Origin: Sulfurimonas sp.
Lineage (GTDB): Bacteria; Campylobacterota; Campylobacteria; Campylobacterales; Sulfurimonadaceae
Length of the DNA: 8,704 nucleotides
Direction: 5' to 3'
Assembly: GCA_015487435.1 (NCBI GenBank)
Contig: WFPU01000003.1
Location: 1 to 8,704, forward strand
Part shown: in pieces, positions 1 through 5,938 of the stretch
How the letters are laid out: each line of letters opens with the position of its first letter
How positions within the stretch are numbered: the stretch's first letter is position 1
Program-made: the position numbers and the translations under genes
The notes under the pieces: model-generated
What the model saw: the letters and a program-made list of their open reading frames with translations, nothing else
The model's database searches: none
What the model was told of the DNA's origin: nothing

Positions 1-140
1 AGAAGGAATACAAGCCGAATATGGAAAACAAAAAAGTTTACGATGCTCTGAAAATAAAATGGCAAAAAGCCTATGAAGTGCAATTAAAGCTAGTTGATGA
101 TAATATCACGACTTCAATGTGGAAAGCTCCAGGGCTCTAA
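1..140 (+). CDS. FGGY-family carbohydrate kinase, C-terminal end (LsrK-like), partial
   Basis: This open frame enters from the left edge (first full codon at base 3) and stops at TAA 138-140, giving about 45 C-terminal residues. The tail includes KWQKAYEVQLKLVDD and ends TTSMWKAPGL. From memory this closely parallels the end of E. coli LsrK (KWQAVYQDQLGLVD, then TTSLWKAPGL). LsrK is the FGGY-fold cytoplasmic kinase that phosphorylates autoinducer-2. The catalytic and sugar-binding domains lie outside the window, so substrate cannot be judged; another FGGY kinase (xylulokinase- or glycerol kinase-like) remains possible. The final codons, including the stop, lie inside the left arm of the inverted repeat at 133-250, yet the protein ends where the remembered relative ends, so it does not look truncated. 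The frame is certain; the AI-2 assignment is tentative. Confidence 0.65.
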   Translation, partial: KEYKPNMENKKVYDALKIKWQKAYEVQLKLVDDNITTSMWKAPGL

Positions 141-250
141 CTTGGAATTTATACCGATTTTTTGAAAAACATTTTAGAGGGAGCAAATCCTCCCGTTGGT
201 CTGAGTCCTTCGAAAACATTTTTCAAAAAATCTATTGTTAAGTTAGAGCC
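133..250. repeat. 118-bp nested imperfect inverted repeat between the kinase gene and mqnE
   Basis: The ends are a perfect 11-bp inverted pair: GGCTCTAACTT (133-143) and AAGTTAGAGCC (240-250). A second perfect pair of 14 bp lies inside: GATTTTTTGAAAAA (156-169) and its complement at 219-232. The stem continues imperfectly inward (about 170-182 against 206-218). Near the centre GGGAG (179-183) can pair with CTCCC (190-194) around a 6-base loop. Unpaired segments of 12 and 7 bases separate the outer and second stems. There is no T-run immediately after the structure on either strand, so it is not a standard intrinsic terminator. A MITE-like or insertion-sequence-derived element, or a structured RNA between the two genes, would fit. 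No 8-bp target duplication is visible in the immediate flanks. The pairing is read directly from the sequence; its role is inference. Confidence 0.75.
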
Positions 251-275
251 AGAAAAAATAAAAATGGAAAAATGA

Positions 276-1310
276 ATGGATAGAATAGATTTACAAACAG
301 CATTAAAACTCTACGATGAAGATTTTTTTACCTTGGGTGAAATGGCAGATAAAAGGCGTCAGGAACTTCATGGCAAAAAGACCTACTTCAATATAAACCG
401 CCATATCAATCCTACCAATGTCTGTGCTGATGTCTGTAAATTTTGTGCATACTCTGCAACGCGTAAAAATCCGAATCAGTACACGATGAGTCATGAAGAG
501 ATTATGCAGATCGTCGATAACATCGTCGCACATGATGCCAAAGAGGTGCACATCGTCTCTGCGCACAATCCAAATGTAGATCTTGATTGGTATTTGGGTA
601 TTTTTAAGAAGATAAAAGAGAAGTATCCGCAGTTACATGTCAAAGCACTTACCGCTGCGGAGGTTGATTTTCTCTCACGCCATCATGGACTGAGTTATGA
701 TGAGGTGCTGGACTTGATGGTAGAAAACGGTGTGGACTCTATGCCGGGTGGTGGTGCCGAGATCTTTGATGAAAAAGTAAGAGATTACATCTGTAAAGGC
801 AAAGTCACATCAGACCAGTGGTTTGAGATTCACAGAAAATGGCACAAACGCGGGAAAAAGTCTAATGTGACGATGCTCTTTGGGCATGTGGAGTCGCGTG
901 AGAATCGCATAGACCATATGATGCGCATCCGTGAACTGCAAGATGAAACAGGTGGCTTCAATGCCTTCATCCCACTTGTCTATCAAACAGAAAATAACTA
1001 CTTAAACATTGACAAACCAATCACAGCAAATGAGATACTCAAAACCTACGCCATCGCAAGATTAGTGCTAGACAACGTGCCAAACCTCAAAGCCTATTGG
1101 GTGACTTCTACAGTCAACTTGGCACTCGTAGCCCAAGAGTTTGGAGCAAATGACCTTGACGGAACCATAGAAAAAGAGTCCATCAACTCCGCAGCAGGCG
1201 CTAAAAGTGCCAACGGCGTGGATGTCAATGATTTTACGGCACTGATTAAGAACAGCGGCTTTATCCCAGTCGAGAGAGATAGTGTTTACAACGAGATAAA
1301 GGTCTGGTAG
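276..1310 (+). CDS. mqnE: Aminodeoxyfutalosine synthase MqnE (radical SAM)
   Basis: The protein has 344 residues, close to the usual length. MqnE is a cytoplasmic radical SAM enzyme that couples S-adenosylmethionine with the enolpyruvyl-benzoate product of MqnA to make aminodeoxyfutalosine, the second step of the futalosine menaquinone pathway. The CX3CX2C cluster motif is CADVCKFC, with cysteines at residues 50, 54 and 57, following the family block YFNINRHINPTNVC. MPGGGAEIF (about 157-165) and the C-terminal SGFIPVERDSVYNEI are also typical. The chosen ATG directly follows the TGA of a three-codon frame (ATG GAA AAA TGA, 264-275); GGA at 266-268 gives a weak ribosome site 7 bases upstream. 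Base composition is richer than the following gene (29 of 60 bases are G or C at 1081-1140), consistent with a core gene. MqnC, a related radical SAM enzyme, is less likely because of the N-terminal block. Confidence 0.95.
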   Translation: MDRIDLQTALKLYDEDFFTLGEMADKRRQELHGKKTYFNINRHINPTNVCADVCKFCAYSATRKNPNQYTMSHEEIMQIVDNIVAHDAKEVHIVSAHNPNVDLDWYLGIFKKIKEKYPQLHVKALTAAEVDFLSRHHGLSYDEVLDLMVENGVDSMPGGGAEIFDEKVRDYICKGKVTSDQWFEIHRKWHKRGKKSNVTMLFGHVESRENRIDHMMRIRELQDETGGFNAFIPLVYQTENNYLNIDKPITANEILKTYAIARLVLDNVPNLKAYWVTSTVNLALVAQEFGANDLDGTIEKESINSAAGAKSANGVDVNDFTALIKNSGFIPVERDSVYNEIKVW

Positions 1311-1322
1311 CGTAATAAGTAG

Positions 1323-1892
1323 ATGGATACGAACTCCAATAAATTAATAACATCTATATTTCTTATAATTTTTGGTGCCCTTCTACAGTTCTTTATTACA
1401 TATAATTACAATTAATATATTGAAAATAAGAAGCATGAAAAAGAGTTGAAAAATGTAAAAAAACAACTCATAGAAAAGCGATTAAATGAATTTTATTTAC
1501 CACTACATGAAGCATTAAATAAATCAAAAAGATTGTGGATAAGTTATAGAAAAAGATATGCGAATACAGAAGTGTTTTCAGAAATTGCACAAGGGAAAGT
1601 AACAAAAAATACATTACGTTGGCAGAGGTACATGCTCTCAGTATTTCAGCCCTTACATTTAGAGCTCTCTAAAATATTACAAAAAAGACAATTAGTTTTA
1701 GATAATATTAAACTATTGCAACAATTGGACATATTGGAACAACATATTGCATATTACAATGTTATTTTTATGCAATGGAAATATAAGGATGCGACTGAAA
1801 ATTTTGCTCCAACACATTTCCCTAAATATCTCATTAAGTATATTGATGAAGATATTACTCGATTGTCGCAAGAAAAAGAGCAACTATTATAG
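1323..1892 (+). pseudogene. Single-pass membrane protein with helical cytoplasmic tail, split by in-frame TAA
   Basis: ATG at 1323 opens a frame of 30 codons encoding a short polar start, one strong transmembrane helix (LITSIFLIIFGALLQFFITY, residues 8-27) and then TAA at 1413-1415. The same frame continues without another stop to TAG 1890-1892, starting YIENKKHEKELKNVKKQ and running as a charged, probably alpha-helical domain. Joined, this is about 189 residues. Lysines cluster right after the membrane helix, so the tail should be cytoplasmic. The continuity of a membrane anchor, basic linker and helical domain in one frame implies one ancestral gene broken by a point change (TAT or CAA to TAA would each need one base). 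I do not recognise a named family. Alternatives are restart at TTG 1446, stop readthrough, or a sequencing error. The region is extremely AT-rich (14 of 60 bases are G or C at 1681-1740) and overlaps the next gene's possible GTG start. Confidence 0.6.
1446..1892 (+). CDS. Hypothetical helical protein: downstream part of the split membrane-protein gene
   Basis: This is the open part after the TAA at 1413-1415: 148 residues if translation restarts at TTG 1446. The start is doubtful. The nearest purine-rich element is AAGAAG at 1428-1433, 12 bases upstream, and there is no in-frame ATG near this end. The protein is rich in Lys, Leu, Gln and Tyr, with segments such as EKRLNEFYLPLHEALNK, FQPLHLELSKILQK and LEQHIAYYNVIFMQWK that look like consecutive amphipathic helices. 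No enzyme motif is visible. The stop codon shares one base with a possible GTG start (1892) of the glycosyltransferase gene, suggesting it was translated as part of the same operon. Whether this fragment is made as a separate soluble protein cannot be told from the sequence. Function unknown. Confidence 0.4.
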   Translation: MKNVKKQLIEKRLNEFYLPLHEALNKSKRLWISYRKRYANTEVFSEIAQGKVTKNTLRWQRYMLSVFQPLHLELSKILQKRQLVLDNIKLLQQLDILEQHIAYYNVIFMQWKYKDATENFAPTHFPKYLIKYIDEDITRLSQEKEQLL

Positions 1893-1894
1893 TG

Positions 1895-2647
1895 ATGAAT
1901 ATTTCAGTAATTATTCCTACTTACAACCGCTATACACTTCTCAAACGAGCCATTACTTCGCTCTATAATCAAACTTATCAACCAAAAGAGATTATCGTCG
2001 TAGATGATGGTGCAACAGATGATACTTTTCAAATAAAAAATGATTTTCCAGAAATACTTTACATCTACCAAGCAAACAGAGGTGTCTCTGCCGCACGTAA
2101 TGTTGGCATACAAAAAGCAAGCTGTAAGTGGATAGCTTTTTTGGATTCCGATGATGAATTTCACCCTCAAAAACTGCAAAAACAAGTAGAGTTTCATAAA
2201 AAAAATCCAGCTATTTTGATGAGCTATACGGCTGAAAATTGGATACGAAATGGCAAAGAAGTGAAAATCCCTAAAAAATACCGAAAAATAGGCAAAGATA
2301 TTTTTCTCGAAAATCTCTCCTACTGTAACATCGCCCCCTCATCGGTATTTTTACATAGAAAAATATTAGATGATGTCGGACTTTTTGATGAAAATTTAGA
2401 GGTGTGTGAAGATTATGATATGTGGCTCAGAATTGTACAGAAATATGAGGTGGGGCTAATCAATGAAAAACTTATTAATAAATACGCAGGACATGATGAA
2501 CAACTTGGATTTCGGAAAGATATGGATGAAATTAGAATTGATATTTTGGAAAAACTTGTAAATAATTGTGCAATAAGCCATAAAGGAGATTTGATGCAAA
2601 GAGAATTAAATGAAAAAAAGAGTATAATTAACAAAAAATATTTATAA
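1895..2647 (+). CDS. Glycosyltransferase family 2 (GT-A fold)
   Basis: The protein has 250 residues from ATG 1895; GTG 1892, overlapping the previous stop by one base, would add one residue. It should transfer a sugar from a nucleotide donor to a lipid-linked or saccharide acceptor at the inner face of the membrane during surface-polysaccharide assembly. The GT-A features are in order: N-terminal MNISVIIPTYNR, the nucleotide-binding VVDDG (35-39), AARNVGI (66-72), the metal-binding DSD (84-86) in FLDSDDEF, and the acceptor-side EDYDMWLRI (172-180) with a candidate catalytic acidic pair E172/D173. The C-terminal part after YAGHDEQLGF (about 198-206) is basic and helical; there is no transmembrane helix. 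A purine-rich AAAAAGAG at 1873-1880 is the only ribosome-site candidate. The donor sugar cannot be predicted from sequence. The gene is AT-rich like the rest of the cluster. Confidence 0.9.
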   Translation: MNISVIIPTYNRYTLLKRAITSLYNQTYQPKEIIVVDDGATDDTFQIKNDFPEILYIYQANRGVSAARNVGIQKASCKWIAFLDSDDEFHPQKLQKQVEFHKKNPAILMSYTAENWIRNGKEVKIPKKYRKIGKDIFLENLSYCNIAPSSVFLHRKILDDVGLFDENLEVCEDYDMWLRIVQKYEVGLINEKLINKYAGHDEQLGFRKDMDEIRIDILEKLVNNCAISHKGDLMQRELNEKKSIINKKYL

Positions 2648-2665
2648 AAAGGTATAAGGTTTTAA

Positions 2666-3835
2666 ATGAAAATAGCAGTAGCCGGAACAGGATATGTAGG
2701 GATAGCTAATGGTATCCTTTTAGCACAGCATAATGAAGTAGTTGCACTTGATGTCATTCTCCAAAAAGTAGAGATGCTTAATAATAAAATTTCTCCCATA
2801 GAAGACAAAGAAATTAGTGAATATTTAGCTACAAAAAAACTTAATTTTCGTGCAACTCTGAGTAAAGAAGAAGCCTATAAAGATGCTGATTATGTCATTA
2901 TATCAACACCAACTGATTATGATCCTAAAACAAATTATTTTAATACCTCATTGGTAGAAGCTGTCATTGAAGATGTGCTTACAATTAATCCAGAGACGAC
3001 AATGGTTATAAAATCAACTGTTCCGGTAGGTTATACGAAATCTATTAACGAAAAGTTCAATACAAATAATATTATTTTTTCTCCGGAATTTTTACGTGAG
3101 GGAAAAGCACTCTATGATAATCTCTATCCTAGTAGAATTATCGTAGGAGAAAAAAGTGAACGTGCAGAGATTTTTGCAAATTTACTTGCCGAAGGCGCTT
3201 TAAAAGAGAATATTGACATTCTTCTTACCGATTCGACAGAGGCAGAAGCGGTTAAACTTTTCTCAAATACCTATCTTGCTATGCGTGTAGCCTATTTTAA
3301 TGAGCTTGACTCATATGCACAAATGCATAATCTTGATGCAAAACAGATCATAGAGGGGGTAGGGCTCGATCCTCGTATAGGTATACATTATAACAACCCA
3401 AGCTTTGGCTACGGTGGTTACTGTCTTCCAAAAGACACAAAACAACTCAGAGCGAACTATAAAGATGTCCCTTGTAACATCATAAGTGCTATCGTAGAAG
3501 CAAATTCTACAAGAAAAGACTTTATAGCACAGAGGATTATAGATAAGAACCCAAAAATTGTGGGCATCTATAGACTTGTTATGAAGTCCGGATCCGATAA
3601 CTTTCGGGCATCTGCCATTCAAGGTATAATGAAGCGTATTAAAGCAAAAGGCATCGAGGTCGTTATTTATGAGCCGGTAATGCAAGAAGAGAGTTTTTTT
3701 AATTCAAAGGTCATAAAAGATTTAAATGAATTTAAGAAGATGAGTGATGTCATAGTAGCAAATAGATATGAAATTATTTTAGAAGATGTAAAAGAGAAAG
3801 TTTTTACACGAGATATTTTTAATAGTGATAGTTAG
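2666..3835 (+). CDS. ugd: UDP-glucose 6-dehydrogenase
   Basis: This cytoplasmic enzyme oxidises UDP-glucose to UDP-glucuronate with two NAD+. It has 389 residues and belongs to the short Ugd class; from memory it resembles E. coli Ugd (388 residues) along its whole length. The NAD-binding motif is GTGYVG (7-12) and the substrate-binding block is EFLREGKALYDN (141-152). The catalytic residues expected from the family are K197 and N201 in EAVKLFSNTYLAMR, and C253 and D257 in GYGGYCLPKDTKQL. The C-terminal UDP-binding domain with VGIYRLVMKSGSDNFR and VVIYEPVM is complete. ATG 2666 has a good ribosome site, TAAGG at 2655-2659, six bases upstream. The gene starts 18 bases after the glycosyltransferase and ends 10 bases before the 4-epimerase that would use its product. 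It differs clearly from the second dehydrogenase at 5935, so the two are not duplicates. Confidence 0.96.
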   Translation: MKIAVAGTGYVGIANGILLAQHNEVVALDVILQKVEMLNNKISPIEDKEISEYLATKKLNFRATLSKEEAYKDADYVIISTPTDYDPKTNYFNTSLVEAVIEDVLTINPETTMVIKSTVPVGYTKSINEKFNTNNIIFSPEFLREGKALYDNLYPSRIIVGEKSERAEIFANLLAEGALKENIDILLTDSTEAEAVKLFSNTYLAMRVAYFNELDSYAQMHNLDAKQIIEGVGLDPRIGIHYNNPSFGYGGYCLPKDTKQLRANYKDVPCNIISAIVEANSTRKDFIAQRIIDKNPKIVGIYRLVMKSGSDNFRASAIQGIMKRIKAKGIEVVIYEPVMQEESFFNSKVIKDLNEFKKMSDVIVANRYEIILEDVKEKVFTRDIFNSDS

Positions 3836-3837
3836 GA
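3834..3837 (+). promoter_or_regulatory. Ribosome binding site fixing the GTG start of the UDP-glucuronate epimerase gene
   Basis: AGGA overlaps the ugd stop codon (TAG 3833-3835) and lies eight bases before GTG 3846. It supports the GTG start, whose product begins directly with the conserved MKILVTGTAGFIG strand. The placement suggests translation coupled to ugd. Confidence 0.6.
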
Positions 3838-3845
3838 ATTAAAAA

Positions 3846-4904
3846 GTGAAAATATTAGTAACAGGAACGGCAGGATTTATAGGCTTTCATTTAGCAAAGA
3901 AACTTCTTGAGCGTGCTGATGAAGTGGTAGGTATAGATAATATCAATGACTACTATGATGTCAATCTTAAATATGGAAGACTCAAAGAGCTTGGAATTCA
4001 AAAAAAAGATATAAAAGAAAATAAAAAAGTCGATTCAACGACTTATAATAAACATAGTTTTTACAAAATAGATTTAGCTGACAAAGAAGCGATGGATAAA
4101 CTTTTTAAACAAGAGCAATTTGATGCTGTTATGAATCTCGCAGCACAAGCAGGTGTAAGATACTCCCTAGAGAATCCTCATGCATATGTAGAGAGTAATG
4201 TGGTAGGGTTCTTAAATATACTTGAAGGCTGTCGCAACTATAATGTCAAAAACCTAGCATATGCATCAAGTTCTTCAGTTTATGGACTCAATCAATCACA
4301 ACCATTTAAAACGACAGATAAGACAGAACATCAAGTAAGCCTTTACGCCGCTACTAAAAAAAGCAATGAGATGATGGCACATACTTATGCACATCTCTAT
4401 GGCATACAAACAACTGGACTAAGGTTTTTTACTGTATATGGACCATGGGGAAGGCCAGATATGGCACCAATGCTTTTTACAGATGCGATTTTAAACGACA
4501 GACCTATAAAAGTCTTTAATAATGGTGAGATGAGTAGAGATTTTACTTACATAGATGACATAGTCGACGGTGTTATAAAAGTCATAGATAACCCAGCTCA
4601 GCCAAATGAAAAGTGGAATGCAAAAGATCCAGAGATACCAAGTTCATCAGCTCCTTATAGACTTTACAATATAGGGAACAATAGCTCTCTTTCACTTATG
4701 ACCTTTATAGAAACGATAGAGGAGGCATTGGGTAAAAAGGCGGAGAAAAATTTTATGCCTATGCAAGATGGTGATGTTGTGAGTACATACGCTGATGTGA
4801 GTGGGCTTATCAATAATTTTGAATATAAACCTGATACAGATTTAAAAGATGGAATTGATGAGTTTGTAAAATGGTATAAGCAGTTTTATGGAGTTGACAA
4901 ATGA
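3846..4904 (+). CDS. UDP-glucuronate 4-epimerase (NAD-dependent extended SDR)
   Basis: This enzyme interconverts UDP-glucuronate and UDP-galacturonate in the cytoplasm; similar proteins are annotated as GAE, Cap1J or LspL. It has 352 residues. The Rossmann motif is GTAGFIG (glycines 7, 10, 13). IDNINDYYDVNLKYGRL, AAQAGVRYSLENPHAY (99-114), SSSSVYG (141-147), the catalytic pair Y167/K171 in YAATK, RFFTVYGPWGRPDMA and RDFTYIDDIVDGV are all hallmark blocks of the UDP-GlcA epimerase branch rather than of GalE. A lysine-rich insertion at about residues 50-70 follows KYGRLKELG. Its position directly behind ugd, which makes its substrate, supports the assignment. The start is GTG with a ribosome site overlapping the ugd stop. 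The end overlaps the next gene by ATGA. An A8 run at 4000-4007 is a possible slippage site. A UDP-xylose or other acid-sugar epimerase is a weaker alternative. Confidence 0.9.
   Translation: MKILVTGTAGFIGFHLAKKLLERADEVVGIDNINDYYDVNLKYGRLKELGIQKKDIKENKKVDSTTYNKHSFYKIDLADKEAMDKLFKQEQFDAVMNLAAQAGVRYSLENPHAYVESNVVGFLNILEGCRNYNVKNLAYASSSSVYGLNQSQPFKTTDKTEHQVSLYAATKKSNEMMAHTYAHLYGIQTTGLRFFTVYGPWGRPDMAPMLFTDAILNDRPIKVFNNGEMSRDFTYIDDIVDGVIKVIDNPAQPNEKWNAKDPEIPSSSAPYRLYNIGNNSSLSLMTFIETIEEALGKKAEKNFMPMQDGDVVSTYADVSGLINNFEYKPDTDLKDGIDEFVKWYKQFYGVDK
4890..4893 (+). promoter_or_regulatory. Ribosome binding site for the WbpP/TviC-like gene
   Basis: GGAG lies seven bases before ATG 4901, inside the end of the upstream epimerase gene. 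With the ATGA stop/start overlap (4901-4904) this indicates translational coupling and supports the ATG 4901 start. Confidence 0.6.
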
Positions 4905-5938
4905 TATATAATCAAATAAAAATACAATTGAAAAAAAATCAAAAGGCTTGGCTTATAACAGGTGTAGCAGGCTTTATTGGTTCCAATCTACTGGAAGAAC
5001 TACTAAAACTTAACCAAAAAGTGATAGGACTAGATAATTTTACAACAGGTCATAGATATAACTTAGAACAGGTAAGAGAGCTCGTGACAAAAGAGCAGTG
5101 GGAGAACTTCACTTTTGTTGAGGGTGACATGATAGACTTTTCTACTTGTCATAGTGTCACAAAAGATGTGGATGTAGTACTTCATCAAGCTGCACTTGGT
5201 TCTGTGCCTCGCTCTATTGATGATCCAATAGTATCCAATGATGCCAATGTAACAGGTTTTTTAAATGTCATAACGGCTGCAAAAGATAATGGGGTGAAAC
5301 GTTTTGTGTATGCATCCTCATCTTCAGTTTATGGAGATTCAAAAGAGCTTCCAAAAGTTGAAGAGAGAACGGGAAATGTACTTTCCCCTTATGCGGTGAC
5401 AAAAGCTACGAATGAGCTCTATGCTAATATTTTTCATTTACAATATGGTATGGAGACTATAGGGTTGAGGTATTTTAATGTATTTGGAAAACGACAAGAC
5501 CCAAATGGGGCGTATGCTGCTGTTATGCCAAAGTGGATATCTCAAATGCTTAAAAAAGAGGATGTGTTTATTAATGGTGATGGTGAAACAAGTCGAGATT
5601 TTACCTACATAGATAATGTCGTGCAGATGAATATTTTATCTGCTATGACAACCAATGAAGAGGCTTTTGGGGAGGCTTATAATGTTGGCGCCGGTGGTAG
5701 AGAGACACTCAATAATCTTTTTGTGTCTATCAAGAACGGTATTGAAAAAAATGTAAAAGATCTGCAAGTGGCAGACCCAATTTACAGAGATTTTCGAGCA
5801 GGTGATATACGACACTCTAATGCCAATATTGACAAAGCGAAAAAATTGATTGGCTATAATCCTTCTCACACACTTGAAGAGGGACTTATAGAGTCAATTG
5901 AGTGGTATATACAAGATTTTCAAGGACGACAGAAGTGA
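4901..5938 (+). CDS. wbpP: UDP-N-acetylhexosamine(uronate) 4-epimerase, WbpP/TviC type
   Basis: This cytoplasmic extended-SDR enzyme inverts C4 of UDP-GlcNAc/UDP-GalNAc or of the corresponding uronic acids. It has 345 residues and, from memory, tracks Pseudomonas aeruginosa WbpP closely: KAWLITGVAGFIGSNLLE (glycines 21, 24, 27), LDNFTTGH (44-51), LHQAALGSVPRSIDDP (94-109), SSSSVYGD (139-146), the catalytic pair Y164/K168 in SPYAVTK, RYFNVFGKRQDPNGAYAAV and INGDGETSRDFTYIDNV. The N-terminal extension before the Rossmann strand is also a WbpP/TviC trait that GalE lacks. It overlaps both neighbours by four bases and precedes a TviB/WbpO-type dehydrogenase, the same pairing as in P. aeruginosa O6 and the Salmonella Typhi Vi locus. 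An A8 run at 4931-4938 (codons 11-13) could allow slippage. Which order of epimerisation and oxidation is used cannot be told. Confidence 0.92.
   Translation: MIYNQIKIQLKKNQKAWLITGVAGFIGSNLLEELLKLNQKVIGLDNFTTGHRYNLEQVRELVTKEQWENFTFVEGDMIDFSTCHSVTKDVDVVLHQAALGSVPRSIDDPIVSNDANVTGFLNVITAAKDNGVKRFVYASSSSVYGDSKELPKVEERTGNVLSPYAVTKATNELYANIFHLQYGMETIGLRYFNVFGKRQDPNGAYAAVMPKWISQMLKKEDVFINGDGETSRDFTYIDNVVQMNILSAMTTNEEAFGEAYNVGAGGRETLNNLFVSIKNGIEKNVKDLQVADPIYRDFRAGDIRHSNANIDKAKKLIGYNPSHTLEEGLIESIEWYIQDFQGRQK
5922..5926 (+). promoter_or_regulatory. Ribosome binding site deciding the start of the TviB/WbpO-like gene
   Basis: AAGGA lies eight bases before GTG 5935. The frame also has an earlier GTG at 5902, but that start would add 11 residues lying wholly within the upstream gene and before the Rossmann strand. 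The good spacing and the GTGA stop/start overlap at 5935-5938 favour 5935. Confidence 0.7.

Noticed and set aside
133..250. Inverted repeat read as an ordinary intrinsic terminator of the kinase gene
   Set aside because: The outer stems are long and AT-rich, the loop is large, and no T-run follows on either strand; it also begins before the stop codon.
1364..1406. Two TATAAT sequences (1364-1369 and 1401-1406) as possible promoters for the downstream cluster
   Set aside because: Both lie in the very AT-rich first part of the split membrane-protein gene. Neither has a recognisable -35 element at the right distance, and the composition makes chance matches likely.
1747..1968. 73-codon + strand open frame overlapping the end of the split gene and the start of the glycosyltransferase
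   Set aside because: It overlaps two better-supported frames, has no ribosome site and shows no recognisable protein character.
3588..3612. Small palindromic stretch around GTCCGGATCCGATAACTTTCGG in ugd as a possible regulatory hairpin
   Set aside because: It encodes the conserved MKSGSDNFR block of Ugd, so the protein sequence explains it.
3311..3685. 124-codon minus-strand open frame opposite ugd, and similar minus-strand frames elsewhere (e.g. 303-566, 1904-2197, 7714-8079)
   Set aside because: Each lies wholly opposite a strongly conserved gene, and the translations lack domain character, so they are shadows.
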